Assembly: GCF_016890225.1 (NCBI RefSeq)
Contig: NZ_JAFELM010000018.1
Coordinates: forward strand, 1 to 64,000
Direction: 5' to 3'
Origin: Bacillus suaedaesalsae
Lineage (GTDB): Bacteria > Bacillota > Bacilli > Bacillales > SA4
DNA: 64,000 bases
This document shows positions 24,694 through 33,637 of this stretch, piece after piece. The notes beneath the pieces were generated by a model, which saw only the letters and a list, made by a program, of their open reading frames with translations, did no database searches and was not told where the DNA came from. The stretch's first letter is position 1. Each line of letters starts with the position of its first letter. The position numbers were made by a program, and so were the translations under genes.

Positions 24694-24731
24694 AAAACAC
24701 ATTTGTTCATTTGAATAGATGTGTTTTTTTT
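24694..24731 (+). terminator. Terminator of the hydrolase gene
   Basis: AAAACACAT pairs with ATGTGTTTT with a 16-nt loop that may fold further, followed by a T run. Confidence 0.75.
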
Positions 24732-24912
24732 GCAACACAAAGTACGTAACTAGAAGAACATTTTCCAGTGAAAAGCAGACACCTATAGACCGCCAATAAG
24801 GAAGAGCCAACTTTTACAATATATAATTTCAAGTCAAATAAGGAAACATAATACTAAAATGTATGAAGAGCACCGTTTTCGTTGGTTTAGAAGCAGTTTG
24901 GAGGTTGATTTT

Positions 24913-26244
24913 ATGGGTATAGAAGTTGTAATACTTCTTGTCTTAATCATATTGAATGCATTTTTTGCAGCATCGGAAATTGCGTTAATCTCACTTAATG
25001 ACAATAAAATACGAGTAATGGCTGAAAGTGGAGAAAAAAAAGCTAAAATGTTGCAGCAGCTTTTGTCAAAGCCGAGCCGATTTCTTGCAACCATCCAAAT
25101 TGGGATTACGTTAGCGGGTTTTTTGGCATCTGCATTTGCAGCTGGAAGCTTTGCAGACCCCTTAGCAGAGGCTTTGTATAATTGGGGTGTACCGCTATCT
25201 AGACAATTACTTGGAACTATATCGGTTATTGCTATTACGCTTATTCTTTCTTATTTTACACTCGTATTAGGAGAGCTTGTTCCAAAAAGATTAGCCCTAC
25301 AAAAAGCAGAGGAAATTTCCATGATTGCAGTTATGCCATTAACGATTTTATCAAAAATAACAGCCCCGTTTGTAGCATTACTTACTTTCTCAATGAATGT
25401 AATTGTTAGACTTTTTGGAGTAGATCCAGATGCTGAGGATACAAATATTACAGAAGAAGAAATTAGAATGATGGTCGATGTTGGGAAAGAGAGAGGAACA
25501 ATTCAAGAAACCGAAAAAGTAATGATTAATAATATTTTCGAGCTCGATAATAAAACAGTTTCGGACATCATGACACATAGAACAAATATTGTAGGAATCC
25601 CCATTCAATATACATTAGAAGAAACCGTGAAGATTGTAAACGAAGAAAAGTACACACGTTTTCCAATTTATGATGAACATATTGATAAGATTGTAGGGAT
25701 TCTCCATTCAAAGGATTTAATTCAATTTTTAGAAGACTGTGAAACCAATAATTTCTCCTTATCAAATCTTATCCGCGATCCTTATTTCGTTTTAGAGTCA
25801 AAGCCTATTGATGATTTATTTAGGGACATGCAGATAAATAATATTCATATGGCTATTGCGATTGATGAGTATGGAGGAACAGACGGGATTGTGACGATAG
25901 AGGACATTATTGAAGAAATAGTGGGCAATATTTTTGATGAGTACGATGATCCTGAACTAGATGAAGATGAAGTAATTGAACTTGGTCCCAATTTATATAT
26001 TTTTTACGGCACAACAAACCTATACGTTGTTGAGGATTTATTAAGGATTACACTGCCAACTGAAGAATATGATACGATTAGTGGCTTCGTCATTGGTCAG
26101 CTCGGTTACATTCCGAATGGTGATGAACATCCAGTTGTTGAACACGAGAATATCATATTTACTGTAGAAGAAATGATGGACAAGCGAATTATGAAGGTTC
26201 GAGTAGAGGTTCAAGAAAATCTAGAAACGGAAGAATCTGAATAG
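24913..26244 (+). CDS. CNNM/HlyC-CorC family membrane transporter
   Basis: 443 aa from the ATG at 24913 with TTGGAGGTTG upstream; the longer frame from 24859 has no site. The N-terminal CNNM/DUF21 domain has four helices ([20 protein letters not shown] at the start). A CBS pair follows (about 205-330; the first begins [15 protein letters not shown], the second contains [20 protein letters not shown]). A C-terminal CorC_HlyC domain completes it. Members such as B. subtilis YhdP-type proteins export magnesium or other divalent cations. The next gene, speD, starts 11 bp downstream, so the two are probably co-transcribed. Confidence 0.93.
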   Translation: MGIEVVILLVLIILNAFFAASEIALISLNDNKIRVMAESGEKKAKMLQQLLSKPSRFLATIQIGITLAGFLASAFAAGSFADPLAEALYNWGVPLSRQLLGTISVIAITLILSYFTLVLGELVPKRLALQKAEEISMIAVMPLTILSKITAPFVALLTFSMNVIVRLFGVDPDAEDTNITEEEIRMMVDVGKERGTIQETEKVMINNIFELDNKTVSDIMTHRTNIVGIPIQYTLEETVKIVNEEKYTRFPIYDEHIDKIVGILHSKDLIQFLEDCETNNFSLSNLIRDPYFVLESKPIDDLFRDMQINNIHMAIAIDEYGGTDGIVTIEDIIEEIVGNIFDEYDDPELDEDEVIELGPNLYIFYGTTNLYVVEDLLRITLPTEEYDTISGFVIGQLGYIPNGDEHPVVEHENIIFTVEEMMDKRIMKVRVEVQENLETEESE

Positions 26245-26255
26245 GGGGTATTCTA

Positions 26256-27071
26256 ATGAAATTAGATCCAAAGCAAGTAGTTGAATTACACGGTTTTAAT
26301 AACTTAACGAAATCATTAAGTTTTAATATGTATGATATATGCTATACCCAAACAGAGAAGGAAAGAGAAGCATATCTTCAGTACATCGATGACCAATACA
26401 ATGCTGAAAAGCTTACGAACATTTTATCGAATGTTACAGAAATTATAGGTGCAAACATCTTAAATGTTGCCAAACAAGATTATGTCCCACAAGGAGCTAG
26501 TGTAACTATATTAGTATCTGAAGGCCCTGTAGACGAATCACCCGATGAGGCATTTGAAGAGTCACCTGGACCGATACCCGGGTCTGTTGTAGCCCAATTG
26601 GACAAAAGTCACATTACGGTTCATACGTATCCTGAGTCACATCCTGACGAGGGTATTAGTACGTTTAGAGCAGACATAGATGTTTCAACTTGTGGTGAAA
26701 TTTCTCCCCTTAAAGCATTGAATTACTTAATTCATTCATTTGAAACAGATGTTATGACAATAGACTATAAGGTAAGAGGCTTCACAAGAGATGTTACCGG
26801 ACACAAACTTTTTATCGATCACGACATAAATTCAATCCAAAATTATATACCAGATGAAGTACAGAGTTTTTACGAGATGATTGACGTAAATGTGTATCAA
26901 GAAAATATTTTTCACACGAAATGTAAACTTAAAAAATTTGACCTTGATAATTACTTGTTTGGGTATTCAAAGGAAAAGCTAACGCAAGAAGAACAAGAAA
27001 TTATTACGAAGAAGCTAAAGCTAGAAATGGATGAAATTTTTTATGGAAAAAATATGACGAACGGTTGGTAG
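26256..27071 (+). CDS. speD: S-adenosylmethionine decarboxylase proenzyme, long E. coli type
   Basis: 271 aa. The N-terminus ([18 protein letters not shown]) is nearly that of E. coli SpeD. The self-cleavage serine is Ser118 in [13 protein letters not shown], which generates the pyruvoyl cofactor and the alpha and beta chains. The enzyme makes decarboxylated S-adenosylmethionine for spermidine synthesis. B. subtilis has the short 126-aa type instead, so this long form is a different class. The region [19 protein letters not shown] before the cleavage site is Pro/Glu-rich. No spermidine synthase is adjacent. GGGGG serves as ribosome site, and a terminator follows. Confidence 0.93.
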   Translation: MKLDPKQVVELHGFNNLTKSLSFNMYDICYTQTEKEREAYLQYIDDQYNAEKLTNILSNVTEIIGANILNVAKQDYVPQGASVTILVSEGPVDESPDEAFEESPGPIPGSVVAQLDKSHITVHTYPESHPDEGISTFRADIDVSTCGEISPLKALNYLIHSFETDVMTIDYKVRGFTRDVTGHKLFIDHDINSIQNYIPDEVQSFYEMIDVNVYQENIFHTKCKLKKFDLDNYLFGYSKEKLTQEEQEIITKKLKLEMDEIFYGKNMTNGW

Positions 27072-27075
27072 TGGA

Positions 27076-27108
27076 AGTCCGCCCCAAGAATTATTGGGCG
27101 GATTTTTT
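27076..27108 (+). terminator. Terminator of speD
   Basis: GTCCGCCC pairs with GGGCGGAT around a short loop and is followed by six T. Confidence 0.9.
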
Positions 27109-27237
27109 GTATAGGATTGCTGTAACAAACTATACGTGAGGTTGTAACAGTCGTAATCATTTCTTAACTCCTTTGAAAGTTAATGCTTTTCTCATTAAGG
27201 GTATTTAGTGAGTAATACATTTAAAGGAGGGTTAGAA

Positions 27238-27537
27238 ATGAAAATTCTAATTATATTATCAATTTTTGTTATTGGTCTTATTTCTTGGAGATTATGGAGT
27301 AAATATACATGGAAAACGGTGATGATTGGTGCTGATGAACGCTCTGAGGAACAAGTGAGAGAAAAGCATGATTATTATCGACTAAATGGAGTTAGATGTA
27401 AAATTGTGACTGAAATTAAAACGAATGTATCAGGTGGGAATGGTCAAATGATGGGGGACCATGCTGGACCTAGCACTGGACTTACAAAATTGATAGTGCA
27501 TCGTAAAGATGTTGAAAAAGCAAACACTTTAAAGTAA
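27238..27537 (+). CDS. Small membrane protein, 99 aa, unknown
   Basis: The ATG at 27238 has AAAGGAGGG 7 bases upstream. One N-terminal helix (residues 3-19, ILIILSIFVIGLISWRLW) is followed by a soluble domain of about 75 residues containing KTVMIGADERSEEQVREKHD and VRCKIVTEIK. This pattern, with VHRKDVEKA near the end, recalls DUF2007-like putative signal-transducing domains, but the match is weak. Single gene. Confidence 0.7.
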   Translation: MKILIILSIFVIGLISWRLWSKYTWKTVMIGADERSEEQVREKHDYYRLNGVRCKIVTEIKTNVSGGNGQMMGDHAGPSTGLTKLIVHRKDVEKANTLK

Positions 27538-27594
27538 TCCATTGCAATTACCTTTCATCCCAAGTTTTACAATAGAGTGTAAAAGGATAAAAAA

Positions 27595-27642
27595 CCTCCT
27601 CAAGCAGAAATTAAGTAATGCTTCACAGTTTATTTGAGGAGG
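27595..27642 (+). promoter_or_regulatory. Possible RBS-sequestering hairpin
   Basis: CCTCCTCAA at 27595-27603 is the exact complement of TTGAGGAGG at 27634-27642, the ribosome site of the following lipoprotein gene. The pairing would bury the Shine-Dalgarno sequence. There is no T run, so it is not a terminator. Confidence 0.45.
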
Positions 27643-27649
27643 GTAACCA

Positions 27650-28405
27650 ATGAATTCGATTTATAAAAGTATTATTAGTGGTCTACTTGTTGTAGGTTGT
27701 TTAACAGCTTGTAATAACGGAGAAGAATCATCAGCGGATCGATATGATACGCGGAACGATTTTTTAAATAGTGAGGACGTTAATTATCAATCAGGTAATA
27801 GTAGAACGAACGCGGATGGGAAACTTGCTAGAAGTACAGTAACGTACAATGCCTCTGGCCACCAAACGAAAAAGATTTCGTATGACCATAAGAAAAATAT
27901 GAAAAACCAAGGTCAACAAAAATACGCTCGCTATAAGCAACCGACCAATAACACTGGTGTCACGAACCAAAACACACCAGCACCAGCACCAGCACCAAAT
28001 GCTACAGTTGGAACTAACAATAACCAACAAGGTGGTTATATTCAACAAGTAGTGGACCTTACGAACCGTGAAAGATCCAATAACGGACTTCCACCTATTG
28101 CAGCTGATGTAGAATTGCAAAAAGCAGCTCAAATGAAATCAGATGATATGGCAACAAATAACTATTTCTCACATACATCACCAACATACGGGTCTCCATT
28201 CGATATGTTACGAAACTTAGGAATTGAGTATAAGGTGGCAGCAGAAAACATTGCCCAAGGTCAACGTTCACCCCAAGAAGTTGTAACAGCTTGGATGAAC
28301 AGTGAAGGCCACCGTAAAAACATCCTAAACAAAGACATCACACACATCGGAGTCGGTCACGCCGCTTCCGGCAACTACTGGACACAATTGTTTATTAAAA
28401 AATAA
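27650..28405 (+). CDS. CAP-domain (SCP-like) lipoprotein, YkwD type
   Basis: 251 aa. A signal peptide with lipobox LTAC places the lipid-modified Cys at residue 21. A polar, Asn/Gln/Ser-rich linker follows and ends in an Ala-Pro repeat (PAPAPAP). The CAP domain fills the last 120 residues with VVDLTNRERSNNGLPPIAAD, the HTSPTYGSPFDMLRNLG stretch and the AENIAQGQRSPQEVVTAWM motif. Bacterial CAP proteins are extracellular with largely unknown function; several are spore or cell-surface associated. The ribosome site lies in a possible hairpin, and a strong palindromic terminator follows. Confidence 0.9.
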   Translation: MNSIYKSIISGLLVVGCLTACNNGEESSADRYDTRNDFLNSEDVNYQSGNSRTNADGKLARSTVTYNASGHQTKKISYDHKKNMKNQGQQKYARYKQPTNNTGVTNQNTPAPAPAPNATVGTNNNQQGGYIQQVVDLTNRERSNNGLPPIAADVELQKAAQMKSDDMATNNYFSHTSPTYGSPFDMLRNLGIEYKVAAENIAQGQRSPQEVVTAWMNSEGHRKNILNKDITHIGVGHAASGNYWTQLFIKK

Positions 28406-28427
28406 TGAGCAATAAAATAAAGATTTT

Positions 28428-28459
28428 TCGACAAGTGCCTGGCACTTGTCATTTTTTTT
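28428..28459 (+). terminator. Terminator with palindromic stem
   Basis: GACAAGTGCC pairs with GGCACTTGTC around a single T, and ATTTTTTTT follows. The TGCCTGGCA core resembles short palindromes found repeatedly in some Bacillus intergenic regions. Confidence 0.85.
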
Positions 28460-28525
28460 GCAAGCAGGTTATCTTACTTCTATACAGAATATATTAGAAA
28501 AAGTGTTTGTAGGGGAGTGTTTGGT

Positions 28526-30172
28526 GTGAGTCTAGGTATTCTTGATAGAGCAGTGGGATTGTTGGAGGAGCATGATGTTGATGCGTGGTTGATTTTGACT
28601 AGGGAAGGTTCTGATCCGGTTGTGCAGTTGTTGTTTGGGGTTCGATCCGTTTCGTTTGCTGCAATTATATTGCAACGGAACGGGAAGCATGTTGTGGTTA
28701 CGTCGAAAAGTGATGTTGGGAATTATGAAGCAACTTGCCTATTCTCAGAAGTAATTTGTTATGAAAAAAGCTTAGCAGAAGACTTTTTGCCCTTTTGGAA
28801 AAAAGGCTCATATAAAAAGGTAGCACTTAATATTTCTGAATCCGATCCTTTTAGTGATGGGTTATCGCAAGGTCTTTATGAATGGCTCATTCAAACAATT
28901 GGTGGTGAGAACATAAAGAAAGTTGAGGTTTCAAGTGAGTCTATTATTCAAAAGTTGAAACCAGTCCTTACAACTTCACCTAGTATAATGAAGGCAGATA
29001 TTGATGTGCAAATTCAGAAAGAAAAAATCAATCAAGCTGCAACATATTTAAGTGAACAAGTTATAGATTCTTGGCTTATTGTTTCCAGAAAAGGTGAAGA
29101 CCCTTCATTACCTTTATTAGTTGGAGCAACCCTTCAACATATGAGTGCATTTATTTTTACTAAAGAAAACAATAATGTTGCGTTGTGCAGTGTTCAAGAT
29201 GCACCATTTATTGAAAAACTTGGGCTTTTTAATACTGTGCATTCCTACTCAAATGATTTTGACTATAAGTTGCAAGAGATTATTTCAGAGATTGATCCAT
29301 CCACTATTGCAATAAATAGTTCCATAAGAGAAAACGTAGCTGACGGTATAACAGCAGGTCTTTTTAGAAAAGTCCAATATGCACTAAGAGGATCATTTAA
29401 CGGTACATATGTGAAATCAGAGCCATTCCTCACAAGGCTACGTGCAATTAAATCGAAATCTGAAATAAAACGAATAGGGCGTGCCATAGTCGTAACGGAA
29501 GAAATTTATGAAGAAGTATACAAACAGCTAAGAGTTGGAATGACCGAAAAGGAAGCTGGACAATTATTTGTAGACGAAATGAAAAAGCGCGGTGTGATAA
29601 ATGGAATTGACAGAACATTATCAATGCCGATCGTTATGAAGGAAAACATTGCTCATCGTGCACCAAGTAATGCCGTTATTCAAGAAGGTGACCTTGTCAT
29701 TTTTGATTTCAGTGTTGATGTTGATGGCTATGTATCTGATATTGCTAGAACGGTTTATTTCCTAAGAGAAGGTGAAGAAGCACCACCTAAGGAAATTCAA
29801 GATGCTTTTAATGCGGTGCATGAGGCCATTACTAGAGCTGCAAGTTTGATAAAACCTGGTGTGAAAGGATTTGAAGTAGATGGCGCAGCTCGAAGCTATT
29901 ATGTAGCAAATGGATATCCTGAAATTTCACATGCAACAGGACATCAAATTGGTCGTGATGTACATGATGGTGGAGCACTGCTTGCAGCAAAGTGGGAGCG
30001 TTACGGTGATAGTCCGTATCAGCCGCTTGAAGAAGGAATGGTTTTTACAATCGAGCCGACTCTATTTTTAGATAACGGAATTCACTTCATCGTAGAAGAA
30101 AATGTAGTCATCACTGAAAGCGGCTTCGAATACTTAAGTAAACGTCAAAATGAACTAATTTTAATTAAGTAA
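28526..30172 (+). CDS. M24-family metallopeptidase with duplicated creatinase-type N-domain
   Basis: 548 aa from GTG 28526 (GGGGAG upstream; GTG 28517 also possible). The C-terminal 240 residues are an M24 pita-bread fold with five metal ligands in order: Asp in IFDFSVDVDG, Asp in VSDIARTV, His in ATGHQIGRDVHDGG, Glu in TIEPTLF and Glu in FIVEENVV. Ahead lie two related creatinase-N-like units: one starting DAWLILTREGSDP near residue 20, one starting DSWLIVSRKGEDP near 180. Usual bacterial Xaa-Pro dipeptidases (about 360 aa) have one. The duplication is older than the family call and may set substrate or dimer form. Single gene with its own terminator. Confidence 0.88.
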   Translation: MSLGILDRAVGLLEEHDVDAWLILTREGSDPVVQLLFGVRSVSFAAIILQRNGKHVVVTSKSDVGNYEATCLFSEVICYEKSLAEDFLPFWKKGSYKKVALNISESDPFSDGLSQGLYEWLIQTIGGENIKKVEVSSESIIQKLKPVLTTSPSIMKADIDVQIQKEKINQAATYLSEQVIDSWLIVSRKGEDPSLPLLVGATLQHMSAFIFTKENNNVALCSVQDAPFIEKLGLFNTVHSYSNDFDYKLQEIISEIDPSTIAINSSIRENVADGITAGLFRKVQYALRGSFNGTYVKSEPFLTRLRAIKSKSEIKRIGRAIVVTEEIYEEVYKQLRVGMTEKEAGQLFVDEMKKRGVINGIDRTLSMPIVMKENIAHRAPSNAVIQEGDLVIFDFSVDVDGYVSDIARTVYFLREGEEAPPKEIQDAFNAVHEAITRAASLIKPGVKGFEVDGAARSYYVANGYPEISHATGHQIGRDVHDGGALLAAKWERYGDSPYQPLEEGMVFTIEPTLFLDNGIHFIVEENVVITESGFEYLSKRQNELILIK

Positions 30173-30203
30173 GAATCGGGTGAAAGTTCCCGATTCTTTT
30201 TTT
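30172..30203. terminator. Terminator between convergent genes
   Basis: AGAATCGGG pairs with CCCGATTCT and is followed by seven T; it ends just at the stop of the GerP-like gene. Confidence 0.85.
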
Positions 30204-30422
30204 CTACACTGCCTCGGTTACATTTGAATCAGCTACATCCGGGTCATTATTATTCGATGAACTTACTCCGTTATTTGTTTGAATGTAATAACCTGTGTTA
30301 AAACCGCCAGAACCTGCAACGGTTTTACCAGAAGATGTAGGAGAGGCATTAAAAGCATCGCCTGATACGATAACTCCCTCATTACTATTAAAAATAACTG
30401 GTCCTACAATGAAACATGGCAT
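30204..30422 (-). CDS. GerPA/GerPF-family spore germination protein
   Basis: 72 aa from the ATG at 30422 with AAAAGGAGTG upstream. It matches the small GerPA/GerPF type: VGPVIFNSNEGVIVSGDAFN, then SPTSSGKTVAGSGGFNTGYY with the conserved SGSGxFNTG pattern. GerP proteins help germinants pass the spore coat. In B. subtilis and B. cereus they form a six-gene gerP operon; this is a lone gene. The Asn/Asp-rich tail (SSSNNNDPDVADSNVTEAV) is unusual for the family. Confidence 0.87.
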   Translation of the reverse strand: MPCFIVGPVIFNSNEGVIVSGDAFNASPTSSGKTVAGSGGFNTGYYIQTNNGVSSSNNNDPDVADSNVTEAV

Positions 30423-30597
30423 TATATACACTCCTTTTGGCCATCTTCTTTTATTGTATGTTAAGAACTCCAATGTTGATTAGACACTATGCGATCTTTA
30501 TGTGTTATCGCAATAAAGTAAATGACAATAGTAAAGGAAGGAATAATCTGGTATAATTAGACGAAATATTCATAATATTTATTAAAAAACTTGATTT

Positions 30598-30611
30598 TGA
30601 AAACGCTTTCT
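30598..30611 (+). promoter_or_regulatory. CcpA cre site
   Basis: TGAAAACGCTTTCT matches the cre consensus TGWAANCGNTNWCA in all but the final base. It lies 17 bp upstream of the penicillin acylase start codon, a position for roadblock or promoter repression. It suggests carbon catabolite control of that gene. Confidence 0.6.
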
Positions 30612-30627
30612 AATTAGGGGGTTCTAC

Positions 30628-33036
30628 ATGGAAACTATTGTAAGAAAACAGTTTCAGCTTTGGCCAAAACAGAAAAAATGGCGTATCGTGGTCTCGGTTA
30701 TTTTAGCATTTATATTTATTTTACTTCTTGCAAGTACTTTTTTATTTTGGTTCATCCAAAGAAGTGAGCCTCAAATTGAAGGAACTCTTACAATTGATGG
30801 GTTAAAAGGAGAAGTAGTAGTTTATCGAGACTCATCTGGTGTTCCACACATTGAAGCTCAAAATCAAGATGACCTTTTTTTAGCGCAAGGTTTTGTTACA
30901 GCGCAAGACCGTATCTTTCAAATGGATTTAAGTAGAAGACAAGCTTCGGGGATGTTAAGTGAAGTTGTCGGAAAACAGGCATTAGATCGAGATAAATTTT
31001 TCCGCACACTTGGTTTACGACGTGCGGCAGAGAAATCATACGAAGTTTATTCACCTGAGGCAAAACAGGCTTTAGCTTCATACGCAAAGGGTGTCAATTT
31101 ATTTATTGAACAAGCAAAAAAGGATAAGAAACTACCAATTGAGTTCACGATATTAGGCTATGAGCCTTCTTCTTGGAGTGAGATTGATTCATTAACGATT
31201 GGAAAATATATGGCATTTGATTTAGGCGGACATTGGGAGGGGCAGGCCTTCAGACATTATTTACTGGAAAATTTCCCTCAAGATAAAGCATTAGAGCTGT
31301 TCCCCGGTTATCCAAAAGACGGAGCGAGAGTATTGCAGGCAATAAATGAAACAGATATTGATATTAGCAAAAGTTTCGCAAATGCCGTTATACCCAATGA
31401 ATGGAACGGCAGTAACAACTGGGTCGTAAGCGGAGAAAAATCTGAATCAGGCTTTCCGCTATTAGCAGACGATCCCCATTTAGGACTAGCAACTCCTGCG
31501 ATTTGGTATGAGACACATCTCAAGTCTCCTGAAATAAATGTTAGTGGTGTTATTTTTGCAGGAATCCCTGCCATTATTTTAGGTCGGAATGAACATATTT
31601 CTTGGGGAGTTACAAATGTTGGACCGGATGTGCAAGACTTATATATTGAGAAAAGAAACCCTGAAAATAGACAAGAATTTTTGAATAACGATAAATGGGA
31701 AAAGGCAGAAGTTGTGTCTGAGAAAATAAAAATTAAAGGCGAAGAAACTATTGATTATGAGGTATTGATAACAAGACACGGTCCGATCGTCTCAGAGTTT
31801 GCTCATTATGGAGAAGCGGAATCAGCTTTATCGATGAGATGGACGGCACTAGATCCTTCAACCGAATTAGAAGCAGTATTAATGTTTAGTAAGGCTGGAA
31901 ATTGGGAGGAGTTCAAGGAAGCATTAACATACTTCCATACCCCAGCCCAAAACTTTGTCTTTGCTGACCAAGATGGAACAATTGCCTATCGCGCGAATGG
32001 ATTGATTCCTATTCGTAAAAAAGGAGACAGTATGGTACCAGTGCCAGGCTGGACAGATGAGTATGAGTGGGAAGGGTTTATACCCTGGGAAGAGCTTCCG
32101 ACTATAGTCAATCCTGAGGAAGGCTTTATTTCTACAGCAAATAACAAAGTCGTTCAGGATGACTATCCTTACCATATTACACACACCTGGGCACAGCCGT
32201 ATCGAGCACAAAGAATTCGTGATGTACTAAATTCAAAAGAAAAACTAACAGTAGAAGATATGCAAAATCTACAATTTGATCATGCAAATCTTCAAGCAGA
32301 AGAATTTGTACCAATTTTCTTAAATGAACTAAAGAAAGGTAAACTAAGAGAAATGGATGAAGTGGCTATAACCGAATTGGAAAGCTGGGATTTCTTAGAT
32401 TCGACTGATGCTGCAGGCCCAATGATTTTCCACTTTTGGATGGAAGAAATATCGAATCTTATGTTTTTAGAAGAAATTCCAAAAGAGATGATGAAGCTAT
32501 TTGACGGTAGAGCTCAAGTAGTAGATGAATTGCTTCGAGATGCAATAAACGGAAATCCTGGAATTTGGATTACGGAAAAAGGTGGTCTTCAAAATGTCCT
32601 TGAAAAGTCCCTTCAAAATGCTGTTGATCGAGCATCAAAGCTCCAAGGAGAAAACCCTTCAAATTGGCAATGGGGACAACTGCATGCTGTACAGTTCACA
32701 CATCCGTTATCATCGGTTACTCCGTTAAATTATTTATTTAATGCAGGCAAACCGTTACCGATGAGAGGAAGCCGCATTACTGTAGGAGCAGCAGGATGGG
32801 ATAGTGAAACTGGAGAAGTGGAACATGGTGCATCTTGGAGATCAGTCGTAGATATGGAAAATCCTCTTCAAAGCTATAATGTTGTAGGTCCAGGTCAATC
32901 AGGTCATGTAACGAGTGACTGGTATAAAAACCAAATGAACGATTGGGTAACAGGAAAGTATCATGTTACGTCCATGAATGGCGAATATAAAGAAGAAGCA
33001 TTTAAGTTAGTTTTACAACCTATGAATAAAGAATGA
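30628..33036 (+). CDS. Penicillin acylase-family Ntn hydrolase
   Basis: 802 aa. A membrane anchor lies at residues 20-43. The alpha-chain region begins TIDGLKGEVVVYRDSSGVPH. The autocatalytic cut precedes Ser262 in NGSNNWVVSG, the hallmark of the family; the new N-terminal Ser is the nucleophile. The beta-chain region includes PAIILGRNEHISWGVTN near 315 and a C-terminal ASWRSVVDMENP segment. Members hydrolyse acyl-amide bonds such as acyl-homoserine lactones or beta-lactam side chains. The natural substrate is unknown, and an anchored enzyme at the outer face would fit scavenging or quorum-quenching. A cre site suggests glucose repression. Closed by a terminator. Confidence 0.9.
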   Translation: METIVRKQFQLWPKQKKWRIVVSVILAFIFILLLASTFLFWFIQRSEPQIEGTLTIDGLKGEVVVYRDSSGVPHIEAQNQDDLFLAQGFVTAQDRIFQMDLSRRQASGMLSEVVGKQALDRDKFFRTLGLRRAAEKSYEVYSPEAKQALASYAKGVNLFIEQAKKDKKLPIEFTILGYEPSSWSEIDSLTIGKYMAFDLGGHWEGQAFRHYLLENFPQDKALELFPGYPKDGARVLQAINETDIDISKSFANAVIPNEWNGSNNWVVSGEKSESGFPLLADDPHLGLATPAIWYETHLKSPEINVSGVIFAGIPAIILGRNEHISWGVTNVGPDVQDLYIEKRNPENRQEFLNNDKWEKAEVVSEKIKIKGEETIDYEVLITRHGPIVSEFAHYGEAESALSMRWTALDPSTELEAVLMFSKAGNWEEFKEALTYFHTPAQNFVFADQDGTIAYRANGLIPIRKKGDSMVPVPGWTDEYEWEGFIPWEELPTIVNPEEGFISTANNKVVQDDYPYHITHTWAQPYRAQRIRDVLNSKEKLTVEDMQNLQFDHANLQAEEFVPIFLNELKKGKLREMDEVAITELESWDFLDSTDAAGPMIFHFWMEEISNLMFLEEIPKEMMKLFDGRAQVVDELLRDAINGNPGIWITEKGGLQNVLEKSLQNAVDRASKLQGENPSNWQWGQLHAVQFTHPLSSVTPLNYLFNAGKPLPMRGSRITVGAAGWDSETGEVEHGASWRSVVDMENPLQSYNVVGPGQSGHVTSDWYKNQMNDWVTGKYHVTSMNGEYKEEAFKLVLQPMNKE

Positions 33037-33041
33037 TGAAA

Positions 33042-33073
33042 AGAAGGCATCCCAATTTCGGGATGCCTTCTTA
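33042..33073 (+). terminator. Terminator of the penicillin acylase gene
   Basis: GAAGGCATCCC pairs with GGGATGCCTTC, followed by a weak T-containing tail. Confidence 0.75.
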
Positions 33074-33144
33074 GCTGAAAGCATTGGAGTGCCTCGTCAA
33101 AAACTAAGCACAGAGTCCAGACTTTCCTTATTTTTAGTGTCCTA

Positions 33145-33300
33145 CTACATCCATCGATGAGCCTTCGCGTTACTACGAGCAATGATGTTATGTTGGGACA
33201 TCATTGTGTGCCCATTAACTTGGGAACTTGCACGCTTACGTCTCGTCCAATTATGGTGAAACATTTGAGAATGTGGATCTAAATGATCTTTATAGCTCAC
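33145..33300 (-). CDS. YpzG-like small basic protein, 51 aa
   Basis: The GTG at 33300 is preceded by TTGAGGTGATGAC. The product reads MSYKDHLDPHSQMFHHNWTR, then RKRASSQVNGHTMMSQHNII and ARSNAKAHRWM. It is very basic and His/Asn-rich. The NWTRxKxxxSQVNGxT pattern is that of the short YpzG-type proteins of Bacillus, whose function is not known. The gene is convergent with the penicillin acylase gene and is below routine length cut-offs. Confidence 0.6.
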   Translation of the reverse strand: MSYKDHLDPHSQMFHHNWTRRKRASSQVNGHTMMSQHNIIARSNAKAHRWM

Positions 33301-33637
33301 TCGTCATCACCTCAAAGTTAGTATAGGATTACACTAAAAACAAATGATATTACAAGGAATATCATATAAAGTATGTGAAATTTAACGAGAAAAGATACAA
33401 GTGAACATATAGAACTTGATGAAAAATTTGGTTAATCAATTTTGGGTATCTCCAAAATAGGTGAAGCATTCTAAAGTTTGACGAATAGGTACAAACAAAA
33501 TGTTACTAGTTACGTGTCTGTAAACTACCTCGGTACACAGCAATTAATGCAAAGATAGCATTTTAAAATAACCTTCGACAAAATTCGTCATTTTCTGTAA
33601 GATAGGAAATATATTGCCGCCTTAAGGAGTATGCTAA
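33301..33637. other. Intergenic region before the diguanylate cyclase gene
   Basis: 337 bp with no gene. It contains the promoters of the divergent YpzG-like gene and the cyclase. A sigma-A-like pair is visible at 33574-33603. Nothing else stands out. Confidence 0.5.
33574..33603 (+). promoter_or_regulatory. Sigma-A-type promoter of the diguanylate cyclase
   Basis: TTCGAC and TAAGAT are spaced by 18 bp, 35 bp before the start codon. An ACCTTCGACAAA string also occurs at about 1121, inside the tRNA operon. Confidence 0.45.

Noticed and set aside
24859-24912. N-terminal extension of the CNNM transporter
   Set aside because: The first 18 codons contain the ribosome site of the better start at 24913 and are not hydrophobic as the family start should be.
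26130-26260. S-box or polyamine leader before speD
   Set aside because: Only 11 bp separate speD from the upstream gene, leaving no room for a riboswitch.
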